Assembly (NCBI GenBank): GCA_045863035.1
Contig: BTUV01000049.1
Location: forward strand, 1-22,127
Length of the DNA: 22,127 nucleotides
Direction of reading: 5' to 3'
Source: H2-BAC3 sp045863035
GTDB lineage: Bacteria > Bacteroidota > Ignavibacteria > Ignavibacteriales > Ignavibacteriaceae
Positions 16,191-22,127 of this stretch are shown piece after piece. A program made the position numbers and the translations under genes. The notes beneath the pieces are model-generated. The model did no database searches, was not told where the DNA came from, and was given only the letters and a program-made list of their open reading frames with translations. Each line of letters starts with the position of its first letter. Position 1 is the first letter of the stretch.

Positions 16191-16988
16191 ATGAATGATA
16201 AAAGACACACTGCCCCGGCGGTTATACTCGCGGAATTAACGTATAAAGCAATTAAGGGAAGGAGCTTTTCGACCGTGCTGCTCCCCTGGGGTGCAACTGA
16301 ACCGCATAACTATCATCTGCCTTATGGAACCGATAATTACGAAAGTGAATATATATCACGGCGCGCAGCCGGATATGCTGCCGCGCTCGGAGCAAGAATA
16401 ACCGTGCTGCCGGTCATACCTTACGGAGTAAATACCGGGCAGCTTGATCTCCCTTACGCGGTTAATATGAACCCTTCAACACAGATGATGATTCTCCGCG
16501 ATATACTTATGTCAATAAAACCGCAAGGGGTAAGGAAGTTTTTTATTTTTAACAGCCACGGCGGAAACGATTTCAAGCAGATGCTGCGCGAACTGCAGCC
16601 ACAGTTCCCCGATATTCTGCTGGGATATATAAACTGGTTCCGTATGAAAGAACAAGAGGAGTTTTTTGAAGAAAAGGATGACCACGCCGGAGAAATGGAA
16701 ACCAGCATCATGATGTATATACAACCGGAACTGGTACTGCCTCTGGAAGAAGCAGGGGAAGGAAAATCACACCGGTTCACCCTAAAGGAACTGCATGAAG
16801 GGTGGGCCTGGACGCAGAGAGAATGGACAAAAGCCACATCAGATACCGGAGTCGGCAACCCGAAAAAAGCATCTCAGGAAAAAGGAAAAAAATATCTTGA
16901 TTTTCTGGAAAGAAAAATCGGCACATTTCTCTATGAACTTGATACCACGCCGAACAACAAAATGTACGCCGCACAGGAGCTATTGTGA
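16191..16988 (+). CDS. Creatininase-family metal-dependent amidohydrolase
   Basis: 265-residue cytoplasmic enzyme of the creatininase fold. The metal-site pattern is present: GATEPHNYHLPYGTD (34-48), giving E37, H39 and D48 as likely ligands, then FNSHGGND (120-127, H123) and DDHAGEMETS (163-172). The family includes creatinine amidohydrolase, FAPy deformylase and MftE-type peptidases, and sequence alone does not choose between them. The C-terminal part (about 195-265) is helical and basic. The stop overlaps the GTG of the next gene by four bases, so the two are translationally coupled. There is no creatine or urea pathway gene nearby, which argues against a dedicated creatinine role. Confidence 0.87.
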   Translation: MNDKRHTAPAVILAELTYKAIKGRSFSTVLLPWGATEPHNYHLPYGTDNYESEYISRRAAGYAAALGARITVLPVIPYGVNTGQLDLPYAVNMNPSTQMMILRDILMSIKPQGVRKFFIFNSHGGNDFKQMLRELQPQFPDILLGYINWFRMKEQEEFFEEKDDHAGEMETSIMMYIQPELVLPLEEAGEGKSHRFTLKELHEGWAWTQREWTKATSDTGVGNPKKASQEKGKKYLDFLERKIGTFLYELDTTPNNKMYAAQELL

Positions 16989-18265
16989 GACATGTTCTTT
17001 GGATGCTGATTGCTTTTGCGTTTACAGCCGCGGGACAGGAGATAGCTTTCAATAAATTTATTGCGCATGATTATTTCCGGATAAAGGTGAGGATACCACC
17101 GCTTGCGGGTGATACAACTCTCTATATACCAACGGAAGTGAGCCGTTCCGGTAAAGTAAGTGACGCGGCCGCTGATTTTTATATCCGCTCAAGGTGGGTT
17201 TCTTCATCAGGGTTTGAATATATATTCCCTTCATCGGTGAGGATACATACAGGAGGGGGAACGCTTCAGGGTGCCTTGTTTTATACCATTCGCGGAGAGC
17301 AGACACCGGCTGAGATTGATTTGCTTTTCAGGATACCGGCCGTAAGCCATGAAAAAAAGATATATATTATGGGGAAATGGATAAACCTGCCGATAGACGC
17401 CGGAAAGAGCAGCGAAGAAGGTTCTGTTGACCGGCTGTTTGAGCTCGCTGAAAAAGAAGCTGACGAAGGGATGTATGAATCCGCTCTGAAAAAATATATA
17501 CAAATCATTTTAGCAGACAAAAACCGTTATGACCGCGCGGTTGAAGGAGCGGCGCGTGTTCAGACGGAGCTTGCCGCTGAATATTTATCGCGGGGTAATA
17601 CCGATGATGCTTATATTCTGCTCAGCAGCGCCCGGAGTGTGAAGAGCAGGCAGCAGTCGCCGCTGATGAGCCGGACGGACAGTTTGTACGCGCGATGTCT
17701 GTCTGAGATGGGGGAGAAGCGTTATGAAGCGAACAAACCCGGCGAAGCTCTCTTTTTTCTCGGGCAGAGTCTGGAGCTTTTGCAAAACCCTCCTGTTCAA
17801 CACCGCTATGAATATATACTGGCCGAAAAACGTTCTCCCTGGACGCTCGGACTGCTTGGTCTTTTTCCGGGAGGCGGTCAATTTTATAAGGGTGAGTATG
17901 CCAAGGGAGCAATCATGGCCGGACTTTTTGTTGCCGGCCTTTCGATTATGAGTATTAATTTTGATGAAGCTGACAAAAGCGACCAATGGGCTGACTATTA
18001 TCACAGTCAGATAGCCGGTTCATCTGGCAATGACCGTTTTGCATTTACGCGGCTTGAATACTCAAGCAGGGAAGAAGCAAAGCGGAAAAACCAGATAGGA
18101 TATACAGCGCTGACGGTTAGTTGTGTAACACTTCTCTGGAGCATTTATGACGGTATATATTCTGAGGATGAACTGTATCGCATAAAAAAACCGGATAGCG
18201 GATTTGATCTTTCGGCAGGAATCAGGGGAGGGATACCCGGCATAAACCTGAGTCTGAAATTCTAA
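16985..18265 (+). CDS. Secretory-signal protein with TPR-like and multi-helix membrane domains
   Basis: 426-residue protein I cannot assign to a function. A signal peptide covers about 1-18 (ending AAGQ). A beta-rich region (about 25-135) follows, then TPR-like helices (about 145-270, e.g. LFELAEKEADEGMYESALKKY and GEALFFLGQSLELL). The end has membrane helices at about 285-300 (LGLLGLFPGGGQFYKGEY, the DUF5683/TM2-like pattern), 307-324 and 371-388, with a polar segment between. It closes in a sheet-like tail (SLKF). The GTG start has AGGAG five bases upstream and overlaps the creatininase stop by four bases. The out-of-frame ATG at 16992 was rejected. I infer an envelope scaffold role only. 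Confidence 0.78.
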   Translation: MRHVLWMLIAFAFTAAGQEIAFNKFIAHDYFRIKVRIPPLAGDTTLYIPTEVSRSGKVSDAAADFYIRSRWVSSSGFEYIFPSSVRIHTGGGTLQGALFYTIRGEQTPAEIDLLFRIPAVSHEKKIYIMGKWINLPIDAGKSSEEGSVDRLFELAEKEADEGMYESALKKYIQIILADKNRYDRAVEGAARVQTELAAEYLSRGNTDDAYILLSSARSVKSRQQSPLMSRTDSLYARCLSEMGEKRYEANKPGEALFFLGQSLELLQNPPVQHRYEYILAEKRSPWTLGLLGLFPGGGQFYKGEYAKGAIMAGLFVAGLSIMSINFDEADKSDQWADYYHSQIAGSSGNDRFAFTRLEYSSREEAKRKNQIGYTALTVSCVTLLWSIYDGIYSEDELYRIKKPDSGFDLSAGIRGGIPGINLSLKF

Positions 18266-18408
18266 ATAGTTGAACGCTGACACTGTGGAATCGCAAATTA
18301 ATATTTATCCCATTTTCCCCGGAACCGCCATTTTCAAAAGCGGAAGTCTCTTGTAAAGACGCTTCGGAAACAAGGCATTACGGAGTGAGAATCGTAAAGA
18401 AATCAAAA

Positions 18409-18437
18409 GCCCCGTCTTTAAGAGCAGATGCACGGGG
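18409..18437 (-). terminator. Possible terminator hairpin after the rloB remnant
   Basis: CCCCGT (18410-18415) and ACGGGG (18432-18437) form a 6-bp GC-rich stem with a 16-base loop, about 30 bases after the rloB stop on the minus strand. It is followed there by CTTTTGATTTCTTT. The tail is only moderately U-rich, so termination is plausible but unproven. The remainder of 18266-18467 holds nothing I recognise. Confidence 0.45.
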
Positions 18438-18467
18438 ATTAAGATAAGTTAAGAAATTAAATGGGCT

Positions 18468-19105
18468 TTAAAGAATTGCAATTGTTTGAAAGAGTAAATA
18501 CATTTCACAAAGTGCTTTATTGGGGTTTTGTGAATCATAATTGCCTAATGCCGGAGAGTTGTTAATCGCTGTTTTAATATAGGGCTTCAATTTCAGATAG
18601 ATATCGTAGTTTTGCCTGCACAAATATTTTTGCGACTTTTTATAATCTGACAGGTGCTTTTTTAACAAAGATTCTGCTTCTGAGCACTTATCTATGGATT
18701 TTGATGTTTTTATAAAGTGCAGAAGAAACCAAAACTCCAGACATGGATTTATTGTTATTATAATAATATTCTGATATTTTTGTTCACAATCTTTCCGGCA
18801 CTCATCAAAAAGTTGCAGAGCTGTTTTTTTACCTCTTGGAGTTTCCTTGGATTCTTTGATAAGATTATCTAAGTCAAGCATCCAGAAAACTTGCGTAAAC
18901 TCCTGCTCAGATAAGGAAATTGCTAAATTGTATTGTTCTTTGATACTCTTTTTTGTGGAATTTCCGGTTTAATTCTAACTTGTAAGTTACGACTGTTTTG
19001 TTCATTGCGTTTTAGCATCTGGAGATACCAAACCTCAGTTTTGCCATCTACGACAAATGCAAAGACCGGCACACTTTCGATTTTAATTTTTCGCCTTTTG
19101 CGCAT
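18468..19105 (-). pseudogene. RloB-family protein (AbiLii-like), split by a frameshift
   Basis: Two fragments in different frames make one RloB-family gene. The first (from the ATG at 19105) covers the TOPRIM-like start VFAFVVDGKTEVWYLQML and runs to a premature stop at 18923. The second runs to 18468 and carries the FWMLDLDN aspartate motif and NPCLEFWFLLHF. Adding one A to the A6 tract (T6 at 18949-18954 on the plus strand) joins them into a 212-residue protein reading PQKKSIKEQYN across the junction, close to the family's usual length. The tract is not phased like the dnaX A-AAA-AAG slippery site, so programmed frameshifting is unlikely. A natural mutation, phase variation or a sequencing error are all possible. 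It starts five bases after the ATPase stop. The partner of the ATPase is probably the toxic effector of an abortive-infection pair. Confidence 0.85.
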
Positions 19106-19109
19106 GATA

Positions 19110-20393
19110 TTAGTTTATATAGTTATCCCCAAGTATCGGGTTTGCCCGTAATTTACCGCTCTTGTAAGCATTCAGAACATTTGTGGTATTTCTGACAACA
19201 GAACTGTCAAAATCAGCCAATGAATACAGCTCGGTTGAAGAATTTTTGTTTTTATCAGTAAACCATATTGCATCGTTTCTGAAGATATCTTTGTTGTCAA
19301 GAATTTCTCTGTTGTGGGTTGTAGCAATTATCTGTGAATGTTTGGCATTAAGTAAAAATGTAATGATGAAGTGTAAAAATAAGTCGGGGTGCAGGGAAGA
19401 TTCTAACTCATCAACAGGAAACGCTGCCGGCTTTTTTACTAAAAGAGCCAGCAAGCCGGCGAACCCGAAATATCGTCTGGTGCCTTGCGATTCCTGTTCA
19501 ATAGGGAGACTGTATTTGACCTGGTTTACAGTATGCTCAAATGCAATATTTAACTTTATAATTTTATTTTCTTCTATCTTTCGAATTTCAGCGGGGGAAT
19601 CCTTAAGCTGTGATTTTAATGTTTCAATAATTCTATCAGGCAATTCAATTTCTTCTTCATTCATGATAATATCTGAAATATTCAAATCTGCCTTTTTGAG
19701 GATATCTATCACATCATGTTTTTGAAGGTCACCTTTATCAAATTTTGATGCAATGAATCCTTCAAGAGAAAACCTTGGGTGAATAATTGGATATAAATAG
19801 TTCTTGAACCAGTCTGTTACATCTTTAAGTTCAACCATATCAATGTTTGTTTTTAAAAACCCTCCTAAAACCGTATTGTTCCAAAGAGTATTGCCTTCAA
19901 GAATTTTTGAAGCTGTTCTGTCAGTCCTGATTTTTTCGCCAAATCTGATTTCAGATAATTGGTTGACCAGATCTGTGCTTCTTTTGAATACTAATGATTT
20001 GCCAGGGTTATAATTGTATAAAACTTCACTCACTACGGCCTTTGAAAAAAACTCAACCTGATACGCGTACTTAATCTGATTAGAAACAAATTCTATACTA
20101 ATAACCGAGTTTTGATTATTTTTTTTATCAAATAAGAATGGCTGAAAATTAAGCACTTCTGTCTTGCTGCTTGCTGGTTTTAAAACCAGTTCACGAAGAA
20201 AATCTTGCGACTTGAGAATGGTGGTCTTCCCGGAAGCGTTTGCTCCAAAAATAAGAGCCATCTTTAAAATCCGAAAACGCCCGGTTTTAATAATATAGCT
20301 CTCCTCAAGATGTGTGGATTTATCGGCTTCAAAATTTAAAGTTTGTCTCTCCTTGAAAGAACCAAAATTCTGAATACTGAAATTTATTATCAT
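19110..20393 (-). CDS. AAA15-type ATPase of an AbiL-like (RloA/RloB) defence pair
   Basis: 427-residue SMC/ABC-like ATPase. Walker A is GANASGKT (50-57). The signature motif is ESQGT (301-305) and Walker B is FPVDELESSLHP (325-336), with D328 and E329. The switch His is in TTH (358-360). The middle (about 60-290) is a long insert between the half-sites, as in AAA15/RloA proteins. The ATPase probably senses infection and controls its RloB partner, which is encoded next with four intervening bases. I start at the ATG at 20393 because MIINFSIQNFGSFK begins the family N-terminus. An ATG at 20432 would add thirteen unconserved residues. The cassette is visibly more AT-rich than its neighbours, which points to horizontal transfer. 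Confidence 0.86.
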   Translation of the reverse strand: MIINFSIQNFGSFKERQTLNFEADKSTHLEESYIIKTGRFRILKMALIFGANASGKTTILKSQDFLRELVLKPASSKTEVLNFQPFLFDKKNNQNSVISIEFVSNQIKYAYQVEFFSKAVVSEVLYNYNPGKSLVFKRSTDLVNQLSEIRFGEKIRTDRTASKILEGNTLWNNTVLGGFLKTNIDMVELKDVTDWFKNYLYPIIHPRFSLEGFIASKFDKGDLQKHDVIDILKKADLNISDIIMNEEEIELPDRIIETLKSQLKDSPAEIRKIEENKIIKLNIAFEHTVNQVKYSLPIEQESQGTRRYFGFAGLLALLVKKPAAFPVDELESSLHPDLFLHFIITFLLNAKHSQIIATTHNREILDNKDIFRNDAIWFTDKNKNSSTELYSLADFDSSVVRNTTNVLNAYKSGKLRANPILGDNYIN

Positions 20394-20520
20394 CTTAAAT
20401 CTTTTATGTAAGTTATATGCACATATAAGCAAAAGAATGTTAAAATCTGTTTAAATAATGCTTAAAAATGTAAACATCTTACAAAATACGATATTTTGGG
20501 CTCTGTGAGAGTAAGTAAAT

Positions 20521-20587
20521 GCCCCGACTTCAGCTTTTTAGTCTGAATCCCCCCTCCCCCTCAGAAGCCGAAGAATTGAGACGGGGC
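20521..20587 (-). terminator. Long-armed hairpin with a purine/pyrimidine run after the HxlR gene
   Basis: GCCCCG (20521-20526) and CGGGGC (20582-20587) could pair around about 55 bases. Inside, TTCAG and CTGAA flank a T-rich loop, and a C-rich run reads as G-runs on the minus strand. It lies 36 bases after the HxlR stop on the minus strand and between HxlR and the ATPase gene, so it may end HxlR transcription. The large loop makes a standard terminator uncertain. Confidence 0.4.
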
Positions 20588-20622
20588 CAAGAGTAGATAA
20601 GGGTATTGAACTATGCAAAGAT

Positions 20623-20991
20623 TCATTTTCTACTTTTCCCGAATACCGCTTTCCTGTAATTGACACCCCATTTCGCCAGTTCTTGTATTACCGGAGCCAG
20701 AGTTTTTCCCTGTTCCGTAATAGAATATGCCACAGTAATCGGCTTGGTGTTCATTACCGTCCGGCTGATCAGGTTATTCATTTCTAAATCCTGCAGTTCT
20801 TTAGAAAGCATTTTGGTACCTATTCCGTGCACTTCCCGCAGTAAATCCATGAATCCCAGAGTGCTCCCTTCGATGAGAGTCCCCAGGATGTGGAATTTCC
20901 ATTTACCTGATAGTATGCTCATTGCATCGCTGATTGCCTGCATTCTTACCTGGCAGACCGGAGTGGAATTTATGACAATGTTCTTTTTCAT
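20623..20991 (-). CDS. HxlR-family winged-helix transcriptional regulator
   Basis: 122 residues. The HxlR pattern is clear: a N-terminal Cys (CQVRMQAISDAMSILSGKWK), then FHILGTLIEGSTLGFMDLLREV, GIGTKMLSKELQDLEMNNLISR, YSITEQGKTLAPVIQELAKWG. HxlR proteins are dimeric regulators, and many sense electrophiles or redox state through the N-terminal Cys. I start at the ATG at 20991 because GGAAA lies just upstream and the family length is met. An upstream ATG at 21075 would add 28 residues and would run through the palindrome at 21038-21071. The gene is divergent from the DsbA-like gene, with the palindrome between them, so it probably controls itself and that gene. Confidence 0.9.
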   Translation of the reverse strand: MKKNIVINSTPVCQVRMQAISDAMSILSGKWKFHILGTLIEGSTLGFMDLLREVHGIGTKMLSKELQDLEMNNLISRTVMNTKPITVAYSITEQGKTLAPVIQELAKWGVNYRKAVFGKSRK

Positions 20992-21037
20992 CGTTTCCTT
21001 TTCTGAATATGAAACAAATGTATCAAACAGCCAGGTA

Positions 21038-21071
21038 GTTTCCAAGAGGAAAGTACTTTCCAAAAGGAAAC
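21038..21071. promoter_or_regulatory. Tandem palindrome, candidate HxlR operator
   Basis: TTTCC-AAGA-GGAAA (21039-21052) and TTTCC-AAAA-GGAAA (21057-21070) are two perfect palindromes spaced 18 bp centre to centre, joined by GTAC. The whole is itself symmetric and spans 21038-21071. It sits 47-80 bases before the HxlR start and about 145 before the divergent DsbA-like start. The layout suits two regulator dimers on one DNA face. Confidence 0.65.
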
Positions 21072-21214
21072 CCATGCTAAATTTACAGTCGGTGGTATCT
21101 ATTTTTGCTAAGAAAATTTAAGATTATCTTTAAAAGATTTACAGAATTAAAACACTTATTTTGATCATCGTCATTGCCGGCCGTATCACCTGCCTGGCTC
21201 AAGAGGAAAAGAAC

Positions 21215-22127
21215 ATGGAACATACTAATAACCTGCTGCTATGTGACCCCGTTGAAGGGATATGCGGAATACCGGATACCTCAACAACAACAAACGTTGA
21301 AGTACAAAATTCTGAAAAACCGGTTAAAGTCATTTACTTCACAGACCCAATCTGCTCTTCATGCTGGGGAATTGAACCGCAGTTACGGAAATTAAAACTT
21401 GAATATGGCAGCACTGTTGAGATAGAATACAGGATGGGTGGACTTCTGCCGGACTGGAGTTACAACAGCGGAGGCATCAGCAAGCCATCTGATGTGGCGC
21501 ATCACTGGGATGAAGTGAGTATATATTATGATATGCCGATTGACGGGGATGTCTGGCTGGAAGACCCTTTAGATTCTTCATATCCTCCATCGATTGCGTT
21601 TAAGGCAGCGCAGTTGCAGGATAAAGAAAAGGCGGTCTCTTTTCTGAGAGAAATTCGGGAAATGGTATTTCTTCAGAAAAAGAATATTGCCAGATGGGAA
21701 AATCTGGAATCAGCAGCCATAAAAGCCGGATTGAACACAGAGCAGCTTAAGAGTGATTATGAAGGAAAAGCGAAAATGCTTTTTGAAGAAGATCTGAATT
21801 TAGCGAGAGAATACGGAGTGCGGGGTTTCCCGACAATGTTATTTGTTAGCACAAATGGTCAACAGGAAATTATATACGGTTCAAAGCCCTACGCATTTTA
21901 TGAAACCGCAGTATTGAAACTGAATTCAACCGCAGTAAAAACTGAGTATAGCAAAAACCAGGAAACACTCTTTGCGAAGTATCACTCTTTAACCGCTAAG
22001 GAGTTTTCTGAACTATCCGGTATGCCCCGGAAGGAAACAGAAATTCTGCTTAATGAGCTTTCGGTGAAAGGAAGTTTAGAAAAGTTAACCACCAAAAACG
22101 GTTCACTCTGGAAGAAGAAAGAAACCG
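21215..22127 (+). CDS. DsbA/SpxH-like thioredoxin-fold protein (partial, runs off the right edge)
   Basis: At least 304 residues, with the 3' end beyond the window. The DsbA-type thioredoxin fold is clear: YFTDPICSSCWGIEPQL (41-57) holds the CxxC pair C47/C50, and RGFPT (203-207) is the cis-Pro loop. A second Cys pair (C10, C17; CDPVEGIC) lies in the N-terminal tail. The DP-C--CW-EP-L pattern and length resemble ClpXP adaptor SpxH/YjbH proteins, which are cytosolic. The C-terminal part (about 250-300, with LTAKEFSELSGMPRKETEILLNEL) looks like a winged helix. AGAGGA seven bases before the ATG supports this start. The frame stays open upstream to 21134 and encodes a hydrophobic, signal-like run without an ATG. 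It is divergent from the HxlR gene and is probably its target. Confidence 0.87.
   Translation, partial: MEHTNNLLLCDPVEGICGIPDTSTTTNVEVQNSEKPVKVIYFTDPICSSCWGIEPQLRKLKLEYGSTVEIEYRMGGLLPDWSYNSGGISKPSDVAHHWDEVSIYYDMPIDGDVWLEDPLDSSYPPSIAFKAAQLQDKEKAVSFLREIREMVFLQKKNIARWENLESAAIKAGLNTEQLKSDYEGKAKMLFEEDLNLAREYGVRGFPTMLFVSTNGQQEIIYGSKPYAFYETAVLKLNSTAVKTEYSKNQETLFAKYHSLTAKEFSELSGMPRKETEILLNELSVKGSLEKLTTKNGSLWKKKET

Noticed and set aside
18949..18954. Programmed -1 frameshift in rloB at the A6 tract
   Set aside because: The A6-G is not phased as a canonical A-AAA-AAG site in the upstream frame, and no stimulatory hairpin was seen; plain frameshift preferred.
1..22127. Many long frames antisense to the genes (for example opposite hydA, hydB, the helicase and the octahaem cytochrome)
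   Set aside because: They mirror genuine genes, lack ribosome sites and domains, and have shadow-like composition.

Overview
The window most resembles a member of the Bacteroidota/Chlorobiota/Ignavibacteriota group. The clearest pointer is a C-terminal type IX secretion (Por-secretion-tail-like) sorting domain on the GxGYxYP protein at 12113-14164. TonB-type proteins, short signal peptides ending in A-Q, and an anaerobic or facultative gene set (an [FeFe] hydrogenase and a multihaem cytochrome) fit the same group. No rRNA, tRNA, CRISPR array or insertion sequence was seen. The species cannot be named from this DNA.

Layout. 1-608 is AT-rich and holds no gene I can support. 609-4152 (minus) is a compact hydC-hydB-hydA operon for a trimeric NAD(H)-linked [FeFe] hydrogenase, closed by a strong terminator. 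Its HydB is only the NuoF-like core, which suggests a non-bifurcating enzyme. 4400-4819 (plus) is a DoxX-family membrane protein. 5025-6765 (minus) is an ECF sigma factor, a membrane anti-sigma factor and a secreted protein with two TonB C-terminal domains, all in one operon.

6926-11467 (plus) is the most interesting region. A MerR-type regulator carries a cysteine-rich two-CW domain and has a long dyad just before its start. It is followed by an octahaem cytochrome c of the tetrathionate reductase (OTR) family, a cytochrome b561-like membrane protein, and two YeeE/YedE-family sulfur transport proteins. The second transporter carries a rhodanese-like domain without the catalytic cysteine and ends in Gly-Gly-Cys. 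The genes overlap or nearly touch. I read this as a redox-regulated module linking quinone-pool electron transfer to periplasmic reduction of a sulfur oxyanion (or nitrogen oxide) and import of the sulfur product.

11658-14164 (plus) holds a secreted DUF4440/SnoaL-like protein and the T9SS-exported GxGYxYP putative glycoside hydrolase. 14338-15906 (minus) is a DEAD-box RNA helicase with a DbpA-like C-terminal domain and its own terminator. 16191-18265 (plus) is a creatininase-family amidohydrolase translationally coupled to a TPR-like membrane protein. 18468-20393 (minus) is an AT-richer AbiL-like defence cassette: an AAA15 ATPase and an RloB-family partner that is frameshifted at an A6 tract. 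20623-20991 (minus) is an HxlR regulator with a tandem palindromic operator upstream. Divergent from it, a DsbA/SpxH-like thioredoxin-fold protein runs off the right edge.
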